A stretch of 64,000 bases of DNA from Bacteroidota bacterium (GTDB lineage Bacteria; Bacteroidota; Bacteroidia; Chitinophagales; Chitinophagaceae), in NCBI GenBank assembly GCA_028876495.1, contig JAGWRO010000097.1, forward strand, positions 29,757 to 93,756, in the 5' to 3' direction. A program made the position numbers and the translations under genes. How positions within the stretch are numbered: the stretch's first letter is position 1; each line of letters opens with the position of its first letter. Shown piece by piece: positions 17,418 to 26,283 of this stretch. The notes beneath the pieces were generated by a model. It was given only the letters and a program-made list of their open reading frames with translations, made no database searches and had not been told where the DNA came from.

Positions 17418-18068
17418 TTGCCAGCGCCCGTTCGTTTTATATTTCATCAGCAAACACTCTGGCTTTCTGCAGCCCGTTGCATCTTTTGGGAAGAAGAAAG
17501 AGCGCTTATTCTTTCTGACCTGCATTTCGGGAAATCTGGGCACTTCAGAAAATCCGGCATCGGCATTCCACAAAATATTTTTAAAGAAGACCTGCAAAGA
17601 TTATTTGCGCAGATCCAGTTTTTTAAACCCAAAATTGTATTAATCGCCGGCGATATGTTTCATAGTGATGAAAATAAGGAAGCCGGTTTTTTCCTTAAAT
17701 GGAGAAAAGATATACCGCAGACCGATTTTTATTTAATAAGAGGCAACCATGATATTTTGCCGGCGGGCTTTTACCAAAAAGCCAATATCACCGTCTTTGA
17801 AAATAAGTTAACTATAAAGGATTTTTGTTTCGCTCATGATGCCGCGGGTTGTGATGATAAATTATTTACTTTTTCAGGCCATATACATCCCGGCATCAAA
17901 ATGAACGGAGCTGGAAATCAAAGCATCATGCTTCCCTGTTTTTATTTTGGAGAGAAATACGCCGTATTACCCGCTTTCAGCGCGTTTACCGGGCTCGTAA
18001 AAATAAAACCGTCAACTAAAGATCATGTTTTTGCTTTGGTCGAGAACTCGGTTATTAAAATTCAATAA
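17418..18068 (+). CDS. pdeM: Ligase-associated DNA damage response endonuclease PdeM
   Basis: A 216-residue calcineurin-like phosphoesterase. The five metal motifs are in order: SDLHFGK, GDMFHS, RGNHD, CFAHD and SGHIHPG. The segment GHFRKSGIGIPQ after the first motif is typical of PdeM, the nuclease that accompanies the DEXH helicase and ATP-dependent ligase. The start is TTG at 17418; I found no in-frame ATG or GTG close upstream. It is 11 kb from the helicase at 4076, whereas the genes are usually adjacent. Confidence 0.88.
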   Translation: MPAPVRFIFHQQTLWLSAARCIFWEEERALILSDLHFGKSGHFRKSGIGIPQNIFKEDLQRLFAQIQFFKPKIVLIAGDMFHSDENKEAGFFLKWRKDIPQTDFYLIRGNHDILPAGFYQKANITVFENKLTIKDFCFAHDAAGCDDKLFTFSGHIHPGIKMNGAGNQSIMLPCFYFGEKYAVLPAFSAFTGLVKIKPSTKDHVFALVENSVIKIQ

Positions 18069-18079
18069 GAGAACCAAAA

Positions 18080-18109
18080 CAGTAAACAAAGAAATTTTAC
18101 AGATTTTAA
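18080..18109 (-). repeat. 30-nt dispersed 3'-end element
   Basis: On the minus strand TTAAAATC-TGTAAA-ATTTCTTTGTTTACTG. It lies 27 nt downstream of the minus-strand S41 peptidase gene in the same orientation, and between convergent genes. Confidence 0.65.
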
Positions 18110-18136
18110 TTTTGAAAAAAATCAATTCTTATACAA

Positions 18137-19606
18137 TTACCCATCAGTCTTCTCGCGAATGATTTCTTTTACTTTTTCAATTTTTGTATCTACCCCTTTC
18201 AGAATGTCGCGCCAGTTGGGCCCTACAAAAATATCCGGTAAAACGCCGGTTCCCTTTTCATGAACATGTTGGTATTGCACCAGCCTGAAGAAAGGAAGCC
18301 GCACTCTTATTTTGGTATTAGGAAGTGTAATGTCAGGAATCATAATTCCTGAATTTCCATACCATCCGCCGCCTGTTTCTTCGCCCACCAATTTAATATT
18401 GTCCTGCCCTTTCACATCGCTGCAAAAAATGGATGATGCAGAAAAAGTAAGCCCGTTGGTAAGAATATAAATGTTGCCATTAAAATGATTTTTGCGTTTC
18501 GGTTTAAAGGTATGACGTTCCCAATATCCAAAATGATACCTGCCGTCTTTCTCTTTGTGGGTTACAAAAAGTAAACCGATGTTATTGAAAAATCCGTGCG
18601 AGATATAGCGGGTGTAAGGCGAAAAAGTTTTGCTGACGGCGTCTGCAGTATCCGACACTTTAAAAGGTGTATTTCGTAAATATTTGGTAAGAAAAACAGA
18701 TTTAATAATATCACCACCACCATTGGCTCTTATATCAATTATTAAATTCTTTGTTTTGTTTCTTCGCATTTCACGGAAAGAATGGCGAAAAAAACTTTTC
18801 AGATGGCCCTTAGAAAAACCATTTATGGTCATTAACGCATAAGATGAATCATATTGCAGGGATCGCGTATATTCAAGTTTTTCCTGATGCGTGTATTTTA
18901 TTTTGTGTCTTTTCTTAATGAGCTTTTTCTTTTTAACACTATCTGAAACCGGCTGAAAATAAGGGATCACTGCATTTTCGGAATTGCCGGATGTATCAGT
19001 ATAACTTACCTGGTAATTTTTATACAATCCAAATATGTTGCGATGAAAATAGGGAAAATCAGAACTGAGGCGGATATAATTCACGTTTTCTGAATAGCCG
19101 TCTTCTACTAAAAAATGAAACATATAATTGATCATCTCCTGATTTTTTATCCCATTAATTGAAGTAATAAATGATCCGTTATTGATCATGCGTTTTTTAC
19201 GATTAAGGTTTCCTATCACCATCATGGTATCTTTCCAAACTTTTAAATAAAGCGGAAAAGAAGGAATGATTTTATTTTTTATAAAATGATTCCAACCTTT
19301 ACTCATATTGAAACTCGTATGCCCGCAATGAATTACAGAAGTGAGCGGCGCAATAATTTTCCACCCAAACTGGAGTTCTGTCATAGAATCCTGTATGGCA
19401 TTATAGCCGGCGCCAAAATAATAATCCATACTGTCTTTGGAAGTATACCAATAAATTGATGGATGTTTTTGTTCGAGAATATTACGCAATAAAGTATAAT
19501 CTTCCTGTAATTGCTTCTTAGAATATTTCTTATTCGGATTATAATTTTTTGAGACCGAGCAGGAAAAAAATAATGGTAAAAAAAACAAAAGATAATGTCG
19601 CCTCAT
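18137..19606 (-). CDS. S41-family peptidase lipoprotein
   Basis: The 489-residue product starts MRRHYLLFFLPLFFSC, a lipoprotein signal with acylated Cys16, so it is anchored on the periplasmic side. A tail-specific-protease (S41) domain occupies the C-terminal half: NLIIDIRANGGGD, YILTNGLTFSASSIFCSDVKG (nucleophile Ser in the SAS segment), ETGGGWYGNS and LPDIFVGP. The N-terminal part resembles the family's helical region; a canonical PDZ domain is not obvious. It is a single gene, convergent with pdeM. Confidence 0.87.
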   Translation of the reverse strand: MRRHYLLFFLPLFFSCSVSKNYNPNKKYSKKQLQEDYTLLRNILEQKHPSIYWYTSKDSMDYYFGAGYNAIQDSMTELQFGWKIIAPLTSVIHCGHTSFNMSKGWNHFIKNKIIPSFPLYLKVWKDTMMVIGNLNRKKRMINNGSFITSINGIKNQEMINYMFHFLVEDGYSENVNYIRLSSDFPYFHRNIFGLYKNYQVSYTDTSGNSENAVIPYFQPVSDSVKKKKLIKKRHKIKYTHQEKLEYTRSLQYDSSYALMTINGFSKGHLKSFFRHSFREMRRNKTKNLIIDIRANGGGDIIKSVFLTKYLRNTPFKVSDTADAVSKTFSPYTRYISHGFFNNIGLLFVTHKEKDGRYHFGYWERHTFKPKRKNHFNGNIYILTNGLTFSASSIFCSDVKGQDNIKLVGEETGGGWYGNSGIMIPDITLPNTKIRVRLPFFRLVQYQHVHEKGTGVLPDIFVGPNWRDILKGVDTKIEKVKEIIREKTDG

Positions 19607-19661
19607 GATTTATAACCCTAATAAAATTGTTACGATAATAATTAATTTGATTTTAAAAAAA

Positions 19662-20693
19662 TCATTTAAGCGCATTCCATCCCTGTGCAGTTAGCGGATG
19701 CGTGTTACCACCTTTAGTAATAATAACAGACCCTTTTTCTTTTTCAGTGATATAGCCAATAATGCTGATGTTGGGATTCTCAGATATCTTTTCAAAATCA
19801 TTTTGATCAACGGTGAAAAGCAATTCATAATCTTCGCCGCCGCTTAAGGCACAAGCCGTAGGGTCTACCTCAAGTTTATAAGCAAACTGACGTGCCATTT
19901 CGTTTACCGGAATTTTTTCTTCGTACAACACGCAACCAGCTTCACTTTTTTTACAGATATGCAAAAGTTCACTGCTTAAGCCATCACTGATATCAATCAT
20001 TGAAGTAGGTTGTATTTCCTTCTCCGCAAAAAATTCAATAATATCTCTGCGTGCTTCCGGTTTTAAAATTCTTCCAACAATATAATCCTGGTTTTCGAGA
20101 TCAGGTTGAACGCCCTTGGTTTCAAGAAAAACTTTCTTTTCTCTTTCAAGCAAGGTCAATCCCAGGAACGCTCCACCGAGTTCCCCGCTCACACAAATAA
20201 GATCCCCTTTCTTAGCGCCGCTTCGTGTAACAAATTTATTGGGCGCTACTTCGCCTATTGCTGTCACGCAAATAATAAAACCTTTTTGCGAAGAAGTAGT
20301 ATCACCTCCAACCAAATCCACATTGTATTTATCACACGCTGCATACACCCCTTCATAAAACTCATTCAACGCCTCTACGCTGAAACGATTGCTAAATGCA
20401 AGGCTCATGGTAATTTGTGCCGGTGAAGCATTCATCGCATATACGTCGCTGAGGTTTACAATTACGCTTTTATAGCCAAGGTGTTTTAAAGGAGTGTACA
20501 TCAAATCAAAATGAATTCCTTCTACCAGCATATCGGTTGTAACCACCGTTTGTTTTCCAAAATGATCTATAACAGCAGCATCATCGCCCACTGCCAAAAT
20601 AGTGGAAGCATTTCTTATTTCATTATTTTTCGTAAGGTGATCTATCAGGCCAAACTCGCCAAGCGAGGAAACTTCAGTTCTTTCCGGATTCAT
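19662..20693 (-). CDS. thiL: Thiamine-monophosphate kinase
   Basis: ThiL phosphorylates thiamine monophosphate to the active cofactor. The 343-residue protein has the expected length and family motifs: EFGLIDHL, VGDDAAVI, VVTTDMLVEGIHFD (metal-binding Asp), SDVYAMNASP, VGGDTTSS, RSGAKKGDLICVSGELGGAFLGL, DISDGLSSEL and LSGGEDYELLFTV. It is not in a thiamine operon here. The sequence AGTAAACAAAG just upstream is the reverse of a -7-like TAACTTTG, which may be its promoter. Confidence 0.93.
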   Translation of the reverse strand: MNPERTEVSSLGEFGLIDHLTKNNEIRNASTILAVGDDAAVIDHFGKQTVVTTDMLVEGIHFDLMYTPLKHLGYKSVIVNLSDVYAMNASPAQITMSLAFSNRFSVEALNEFYEGVYAACDKYNVDLVGGDTTSSQKGFIICVTAIGEVAPNKFVTRSGAKKGDLICVSGELGGAFLGLTLLEREKKVFLETKGVQPDLENQDYIVGRILKPEARRDIIEFFAEKEIQPTSMIDISDGLSSELLHICKKSEAGCVLYEEKIPVNEMARQFAYKLEVDPTACALSGGEDYELLFTVDQNDFEKISENPNISIIGYITEKEKGSVIITKGGNTHPLTAQGWNALK

Positions 20694-20797
20694 TTTTATC
20701 TTTTAAACATTGAAACTATAGTAAACAAAGTTAATTCCAATTTTTTGAAGCGATAAAAATTAGAAATTGAACGAATTTGTTGGTTCGCTATAAATAG

Positions 20798-20826
20798 AAA
20801 AGGCCCCATGCATTTGCATGAAGCCT
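20798..20826 (-). terminator. Rho-independent-type terminator after PspC gene
   Basis: On the minus strand AGGC-tt-CATGC-aaat-GCATG-gg-GCCT is followed by TTTTCTATTT. It begins 25 nt after the PspC gene stop. Confidence 0.7.
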
Positions 20827-20850
20827 GTCCAACTAAACATCCAAAAAGAT

Positions 20851-23094
20851 TTAGATGTACATTATAAATGTATAGTTCTCTGGTATTTTTTGTTCGTGAT
20901 TATTTTGATATAAAGCGGTTCCTTTATTTAATTTTTCGAGCTTTTGATTGATTTCCTGTTTTTCCTTTTGCAATGAATCTTTCATTTTCCTGAGTTCGTC
21001 TTCATGGAGAGCTTTTAAAGAATCCACTTTTTGTTCCATAGTCTGAATTTGCTTTTCCTGTGTCTTTTTTATAGAATCAATACTCTGGTTGTAGCGGTAG
21101 CCGCCATCGTTCTGGCCCGGATTTACATTGTTGTCCTGGGAACTGTTCCAATCGCTGTTATTTTCATCTGAACGACGGCCATCTAAGGTGTAAAGTCCAT
21201 CTTCTTTCATCACGTATTGCACTCCCTTTTCATAATTAAAATCCCCATTGTTATCATTGTAGTCGTACCAATCATAGTTATTCCTCCAAAAACCTTCGAT
21301 CCTCACCGTGTTCCAATGCTCAAAATTTCTGTTGATTTTAATATAATGACCAACGGGTACTGCAACAGTAACCTCCACATATTGGTTCCTGAATTTGTCG
21401 GTCGTATTGATGGCTATTGACCTGTCCATCATCAACAATGAATCATTCTGCGAAATGTTGAAATGAATGAGCGAGGCTAATGTATCCGCATTTCTCCTGG
21501 TGCTTCCGTTGCAAAGTTTCACTGCGCTAACTTCAAAACTATCTGAAGTGGATTTAGTAATTCTTATTCTTACATTGGTAATATAAGCGGTATCGTCGTC
21601 TATTCCAAAAGTGGCAAAGGGTTCCAGCCTGAACCAACTATTATACCTGTTGTAACTGTTATTCTGAAAAGGCATCACTTCAAGGCTGCTAACATGCGGA
21701 TTAGTTAATTCAATATTTTGAACATTCATTGAGTTTACACTTCTGAAATCACGACCGATTGAAATCAATAACCCGATAAAAGACGCAATTCCTACAATCC
21801 AAAGACCTACAAATGACCAGCGCATTAATTTATTGCTCTTTTTGATACGCGCAAATCTCCTGATGATAAAAGTGATAATTCCGATAACGGGCACGGCAAT
21901 AAAGAAGATCAAAGTGCCCCATGCAAAAATTGTTTGCCAGCCGTTAGTCAGCACAAAATCTTTTAAAGGAAATAAGCCTATCGCAGCAGTTGCAATAGCA
22001 AATAATGCCACAATGATTGCCAGTGCCACACAGCCCAAAATAAAGTACACAAATATTTTAACAAGTGTAGCGATAACGTTTCCAATTGCACCAGATGAAC
22101 GATGAGCTACGTAATGAACATCTTTACCAAGTTCTGCTCCTTTTTCTTTTGCGGCAGCGCCGGCTTCCATTCCCATTTTACCCACTTTTTCGCCTACTTC
22201 TTTTCCCATTTTGCCTACTCTTTCACCTACTTCCTGCATTTCTTTTAAAACTGAATTTTTGATAGAATTCAAATCGATCTTTTCACCTTTCATTTCAAGC
22301 TTTTCGCTCGTTGTTGTTGCTTCAGGAATTACCAGCCACAAAATAATATAGATAAGAAATGAGCCGGGGCTGAATGTAAAGCTGACGAAATGAGGGAAAG
22401 TCAGTGGTCCGAAATGCCCCCACCTGAAAAAGAAGGAGATAAACGGAATCAAAAATATAGCTCTTGGAATCCATGGATTGATATTAAAATAACTTCCTAT
22501 TCCGCTACATACACCGGCAATTATTTTACCATCCGGGTTGCGGTATAACCTTTTTCTTACACCATTTTCAATCATATTGCTTCCCGGAACAAATGCCCAC
22601 AAAAGAATATAAGCCAGGAATCCGACACCTGAAATGATAAATAATATCCTGACAAAAACCGGGTCTATACCAAAGTAAGCAGCAATACCGCTACAAACGC
22701 CACCAAGGATCTTATTATTCTCATCACGATAAAGACGTTTGCCTTTCCAGCTCCAGTCGCCCTGGAAATAGTTTTCACCTTTTCCTTCCTTTGAATAGGA
22801 AGACTTGCCATTTTCTGTTTCGCCCTGCTCCGCTTCTTCCAATTGTTCCGGCCGGCCCATGTTATTTATAATTGCATTTACGTCATCATCCGTAATACAG
22901 GTGCTTCCACCCTTTAAACGTTCCTGGAACAATTCGCTGATGCGGCTTTCAATATCATTGATGATCTCATCTTTCCCTTCTTCATTGGCAAAATAGCGGC
23001 GCAGGCTTTCTATATATTGTTGCAGCAACTCATAAGAACTTTCTTCAATCGGTACTATCGTACCCTGAAAATTTATATTTATTACCTTTTTCAT
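20851..23094 (-). CDS. PspC-domain membrane protein with two PspC units
   Basis: I chose the ATG at 23094 (MKKVININFQGTIVPIEESS, 747 aa); a longer frame reaching 23181 overlaps the upstream regulator gene and is unlikely. The N-terminal cytoplasmic region includes a segment for short peptides. Two consecutive PspC units follow (KRLYRDENNKILGGVCSGIAAYFG and KRLYRNPDGKIIAGVCSGIGSYFN). Next come several membrane spans, a periplasmic-type beta region and a C-terminal coiled coil (SIDSIKKTQEKQIQTMEQKVDSL). It probably senses envelope stress. It starts 11 nt after the PadR gene, forming an operon. Confidence 0.85.
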   Translation of the reverse strand: MKKVININFQGTIVPIEESSYELLQQYIESLRRYFANEEGKDEIINDIESRISELFQERLKGGSTCITDDDVNAIINNMGRPEQLEEAEQGETENGKSSYSKEGKGENYFQGDWSWKGKRLYRDENNKILGGVCSGIAAYFGIDPVFVRILFIISGVGFLAYILLWAFVPGSNMIENGVRKRLYRNPDGKIIAGVCSGIGSYFNINPWIPRAIFLIPFISFFFRWGHFGPLTFPHFVSFTFSPGSFLIYIILWLVIPEATTTSEKLEMKGEKIDLNSIKNSVLKEMQEVGERVGKMGKEVGEKVGKMGMEAGAAAKEKGAELGKDVHYVAHRSSGAIGNVIATLVKIFVYFILGCVALAIIVALFAIATAAIGLFPLKDFVLTNGWQTIFAWGTLIFFIAVPVIGIITFIIRRFARIKKSNKLMRWSFVGLWIVGIASFIGLLISIGRDFRSVNSMNVQNIELTNPHVSSLEVMPFQNNSYNRYNSWFRLEPFATFGIDDDTAYITNVRIRITKSTSDSFEVSAVKLCNGSTRRNADTLASLIHFNISQNDSLLMMDRSIAINTTDKFRNQYVEVTVAVPVGHYIKINRNFEHWNTVRIEGFWRNNYDWYDYNDNNGDFNYEKGVQYVMKEDGLYTLDGRRSDENNSDWNSSQDNNVNPGQNDGGYRYNQSIDSIKKTQEKQIQTMEQKVDSLKALHEDELRKMKDSLQKEKQEINQKLEKLNKGTALYQNNHEQKIPENYTFIMYI

Positions 23095-23105
23095 TTTAGT
23101 TCGAT

Positions 23106-23462
23106 TTATTGGTTGTTTGTTGATTCTGAATTTTTGTTTTTGCCCGTTATAGTTTCCACCGCGCCGGCCAGTTCGAGCCATGTTGCTTCCAGTTCTTCAT
23201 AAAATTTTGCACCTTTTTCTGTGAGTGAAAAATATTTTCTTGGAGGCCCACTGTTGCTTTCAACCCAGCGATACGTAAGAAACTCAGCATTTTTTAATCT
23301 TGTAAGCAAAGGATATAATGTTCCTTCCAGGATATTGAGGTTAGCAGATTTCATCATGTCTATTATATCACTCGGGTAAGCTTCTCCCAGTTTTATGATC
23401 GACAAAATGCAAAACTCCAAAACCCCTTTTCGCATCTGGCTTGCTGTGTTATCAATGTTCAT
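23106..23462 (-). CDS. PadR-family transcriptional regulator
   Basis: The 118-residue protein is a typical short PadR: MRKGVLEFCILSIIKLGEAYPSDI, NILEGTLYPLLTRLKNAEFLTYRWVESNSGPPRKYFSLTEKG (winged helix). It should bind DNA as a dimer and repress its own operon, which includes the PspC protein. A promoter with overlapping direct repeats (CAATAC twice) lies 41-71 nt upstream and could contain its operator. Confidence 0.92.
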   Translation of the reverse strand: MNIDNTASQMRKGVLEFCILSIIKLGEAYPSDIIDMMKSANLNILEGTLYPLLTRLKNAEFLTYRWVESNSGPPRKYFSLTEKGAKFYEELEATWLELAGAVETITGKNKNSESTNNQ

Positions 23463-23832
23463 GTTATTGGTTTTTAATCTGGAGACTATTTAAATTCCAA
23501 TACAAATATAAGATGTTTTACAATACTATGCAATACATAATACCTGTTTTTTGAAGGTAGCACACAATAGCAAGGAGCTAATTTTGGGCTAAAACCCTTT
23601 CCAGCAAAGAGTCTCAGAAGTAATCTGGAAAAATAAGAGAAGGAAAAATTATTACAAAAGGAAAAATAGAAGTATGAATGGCATTTGTAAGCGGTTTATA
23701 AGAAGTTAACAGATCAAATCTTTGACCGCATTATAGGAACATTTTGAAAACTGAAAAAGGAAGAGTGTGTAAACAAAACAAAAAAGAAATTTTTTTTCCA
23801 ACCCGGAAACATTTCCAACGATTCTAAAGCAA
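23463..23832 (-). other. 370-nt intergenic region
   Basis: The right side of this gap, close to the PadR gene, contains its promoter (23503-23533). The remaining 300 nt is AT-rich with no credible ORF. A weak, element-like TGTAAACAAAACAAAAAAG at 23768 is too diverged to count as a copy. Confidence 0.5.
23503..23533 (-). promoter_or_regulatory. Promoter of padR-pspC operon
   Basis: On the minus strand TTG (23533-23531), 20 nt, then TATATTTG (23510-23503) fits the Bacteroidota TTTG/TAnnTTTG pattern. The spacer region carries CAATAC-tatg-CAATAC direct repeats and TATG-N5-CATA arms, possible PadR operator sites. Confidence 0.55.
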
Positions 23833-24609
23833 TCAGTCTCCTTTAAAATCGGCTTTTCGTTTTTCAATAAACGCTGCAACACCTTCTTTAAAATCGTTGG
23901 TAGCAGCAGCTTTCTGCTGTAGCAAATCTTCAGTTGTCAATTGCTGATCCAAATCCTGCTGCAAACTTTTATTGAGCGCATCTTTTGTAAAAGCCAAAGC
24001 GCGCGTAGGTAATTGTGAAAGTTCAATCGCCATATTTTCGGCTTCTTTGGCAAACACATCATCGGCAAAACATTTATAAATCATTCCTATTCTTTCGGCT
24101 TCTTTAGCTAAAATTTTATCACCAAGCATCATGATAGCAGACGCTTTTCCAAAACCAATCAATCGTGGCAAAAAATAAGTTCCGCCACTGTCCGGTATCA
24201 ACCCGATCTTACTAAATGCCTGGATAAATGAAGCGCTTTCGGCCGCAATAACTACATCGCAACACAAAGCAATATTAGCGCCTGCTCCGGCAGCAACTCC
24301 GTTTACAACGGCCAAAACAGGCTTGCTCAAATTCCTGATCTTTTTTATAGTGGGATTATAATGTTCCGATAGAATTTGATCCATTCCGGGACCATTTGGA
24401 TCAATCACTTCTGAAAGATCCTGGCCAGCGCTAAATGCTTTTCCCGTACCTGTGATACATACACAACGAATGGAAATATTGGTCTCACATTCATCCAACT
24501 TTTCCTGCAATTCCAACGCCATTTCTCGGTTGAAAGCATTGTACTTTTGAGGGCGGTTAAGTGTTATAAACGCAATCGAATTTTTTATTTCAAAAAGAAT
24601 GGATGTCAT
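23833..24609 (-). CDS. paaG: Enoyl-CoA hydratase/isomerase of phenylacetate pathway (PaaG-like)
   Basis: A 258-residue crotonase-fold protein: the oxyanion-hole segments SAGQDLSEV and NGVAAGAGANIALCCDVVIA, the isomerase-type GLIPDSGGTYFLPRLIG and a C-terminal KEGVAAFIEKRKADFKG. The Asp in IPDSGGT and absence of the second hydratase Glu point to the PaaG isomerase, which rearranges ring-epoxide phenylacetyl-CoA to the oxepin. A PaaF hydratase cannot be excluded by eye. It is the last gene of the paa operon, 45 nt after paaD. Confidence 0.85.
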   Translation of the reverse strand: MTSILFEIKNSIAFITLNRPQKYNAFNREMALELQEKLDECETNISIRCVCITGTGKAFSAGQDLSEVIDPNGPGMDQILSEHYNPTIKKIRNLSKPVLAVVNGVAAGAGANIALCCDVVIAAESASFIQAFSKIGLIPDSGGTYFLPRLIGFGKASAIMMLGDKILAKEAERIGMIYKCFADDVFAKEAENMAIELSQLPTRALAFTKDALNKSLQQDLDQQLTTEDLLQQKAAATNDFKEGVAAFIEKRKADFKGD

Positions 24610-24654
24610 GGAGTTCTTATAAAATGTTTACGCTAGTATTAAAACCCAAGTTAA

Positions 24655-25185
24655 TCAATGACATTTAAAATAATCAAAAGGTTCACCGCAATCATTGCAT
24701 TTATAAAGCGCTTTACAAGCAGTGGAACCAAATTCACTGATAACTTTTGTATTGATAGAATGACAATGCGGACATTCAACATTTATATTTTCTAAATAAT
24801 TTTTGTCAAAAGTTTTCGCTACCGGCGGCGCAATTCCGTAAGCTTTTAATTTATCTTTTCCTTCATCCGTCATCCAATCGGTTGTCCAGGCAGGAGAAAG
24901 CTGGTGAGTAATTTTTATATTAGTAAAGCCATTGTCTGAAAGCGCTTTTCGAATATTCATTCCTATAAAATCCATTGCCGGGCAGCCACTGTAAGTCGGT
25001 GTAATAATTACTTCCATCCTATCATCTTGCATTTTTACATCACGCACAATTCCGAGGTCCAGCACCGACAAAACAGGTATTTCAGGATCGGTTACCGAGC
25101 TTAAAATATTCCATATTTTTTCTTCTTCATCAGAATAGGTATGGGCGATATTTTGTTTCATCTGGTTCATATTAATTTTTACCAT
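24655..25185 (-). CDS. paaD: Phenylacetyl-CoA epoxidase subunit PaaD
   Basis: The N-terminal DUF59/MIP18-type domain is clear (IWNILSSVTDPEIPVLSVLDLGIVRDV, TPTYSGCPAMDFIG). A C-terminal zinc-ribbon follows with CPHCHS and CNDCGEPFDYFKCH. PaaD is thought to help mature the iron or iron-sulfur parts of the epoxidase. The 176-residue frame begins 7 nt inside paaC; internal Met codons at residues 6 and 9 are alternatives that would reduce the overlap. Confidence 0.93.
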   Translation of the reverse strand: MVKINMNQMKQNIAHTYSDEEEKIWNILSSVTDPEIPVLSVLDLGIVRDVKMQDDRMEVIITPTYSGCPAMDFIGMNIRKALSDNGFTNIKITHQLSPAWTTDWMTDEGKDKLKAYGIAPPVAKTFDKNYLENINVECPHCHSINTKVISEFGSTACKALYKCNDCGEPFDYFKCH

Positions 25186-25964
25186 TCCAACCCGGGATAG
25201 GCTCTTTGCATAAACTGCATTTCTGCAAGAATGTAGCCGAGGTGTTCCGTGTGAATGCCGTTTTTGCCACCACTTTGCATCCAGCTTTCGCCGGGAACTG
25301 CAAGCGTTCCTTCTTTAAAAACGGAATTGACTTTTTCCAGCCAATCATTTTTTATACTACTAACGTCAACGAATACACTATTTTTTACATCAGCTTCAAA
25401 ATCAGCAGGAACAAACATTTCGCCGGTGTAGGGCCAAAGATCTTCAATTGCTTTTTCGATTGTCTTTTTACTTTCTTCTGTTCCATCACCTAATCTTATT
25501 ATCCAATCGCTGCTCCATTTTACATGATACGTAACTTCTTTCAAAGATTTCTCAGCAATAGCAGCCAGTTGTTTATCACTTGAATAAATCAACTTCTGGT
25601 AAAAATAAAATTGCCACGTACTGAAGAAAAAAACTTTGCCAATGGTTTTAGCCCAATCCTCATTGGGAAGTTCTGTTATCAATAAATTTTTAAACTCATG
25701 TGCATCTCTTAAATAAGCCAGGTCGTCTTCGGTAATTTTTTTATCCTTTTGATTTGTTATCAATTCCGCTGCATATTGGTAAAAATTCCTTGCCTGCCCT
25801 ATTAAGTCAAGCGCAATATTTGTGATGGCAATATCCTGCTCAAGCATAGGCCCGTGGCCCGTCCACTCGCTCAACCGATGTCCCATAATTAATGAACTAT
25901 CAGCAAAAAAAAGAGTAAAATCCACTAAATCATTTTGGGCATTATTTGTTGGTTTACTGTCCAT
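25179..25964 (-). CDS. paaC: Phenylacetyl-CoA epoxidase subunit PaaC
   Basis: The 261-residue structural partner of PaaA, with a ferritin-like four-helix fold. Family segments are LGHRLSEWTGHGPMLEQDIAITNIALDLIGQARNFYQ, ELPNEDWA and LKEVTYHVKWSSDWIIRLGDGTEESK. The carboxylate pattern is incomplete compared with PaaA, as expected for the non-catalytic subunit. It ends LAEMQFMQRAYPGLEW. Confidence 0.95.
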   Translation of the reverse strand: MDSKPTNNAQNDLVDFTLFFADSSLIMGHRLSEWTGHGPMLEQDIAITNIALDLIGQARNFYQYAAELITNQKDKKITEDDLAYLRDAHEFKNLLITELPNEDWAKTIGKVFFFSTWQFYFYQKLIYSSDKQLAAIAEKSLKEVTYHVKWSSDWIIRLGDGTEESKKTIEKAIEDLWPYTGEMFVPADFEADVKNSVFVDVSSIKNDWLEKVNSVFKEGTLAVPGESWMQSGGKNGIHTEHLGYILAEMQFMQRAYPGLEW

Positions 25965-25989
25965 TTTATTTTTTTACAAACAGAAATTC

Positions 25990-26277
25990 TTACATGTATT
26001 TTAATTCATCAGGAAGATCATAAAAAGTAGGATGGCGGTATACTTTATCATTGGCAGGATCAAACAAACTTTCCGTTTCATCAGGATTGGTGGCGTGAAT
26101 GTATTTCGATTCGACCACCCAAATGCTCACGCCTTCCATTCTTCGTGTATAAACATCGCGCGCATTTTCTATCGCCATTTTCGCATCTGCAGCGTGAAGA
26201 CTACCAACGTGTTTGTGATCGAGACCTTGCTTGCTCCTGATAAAAACTTCCCAAAGAGGTTCTGACTGGTTTGACAT
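25990..26277 (-). CDS. paaB: Phenylacetyl-CoA epoxidase subunit PaaB
   Basis: The short 95-residue PaaB subunit: WEVFIRSKQGLDHKHVGSLHA, the ARDVYTRRMEGVSIWVVESKYI segment and a C-terminal DKVYRHPTFYDLPDEL. It bridges PaaA/PaaC dimers in the epoxidase complex. It lies 6 nt downstream of paaA and 25 nt before paaC. Confidence 0.95.
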   Translation of the reverse strand: MSNQSEPLWEVFIRSKQGLDHKHVGSLHAADAKMAIENARDVYTRRMEGVSIWVVESKYIHATNPDETESLFDPANDKVYRHPTFYDLPDELKYM

Positions 26278-26283
26278 AATTTT

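Noticed and set aside
20719..20748. AGTAAACAAAGTTAATTCC as a further copy of the 30-nt element
   Set aside because: Only the outer part matches and the spacing of the halves is off. It is better explained as the reverse of a -7-like TAACTTTG upstream of thiL.
23095..23181. Long N-terminus of the PspC protein (starting MARTGRRGG)
   Set aside because: The extension overlaps the PadR gene's 3' end and is low-complexity. The ATG at 23094 follows the PadR stop by 11 nt and begins a conserved-looking domain.
23767..23796. TGTAAACAAAACAAAAAAG as a copy of the 30-nt element
   Set aside because: The left half is a simple A/T run and the end differs from TTTACTG. In AT-rich DNA this is within chance.
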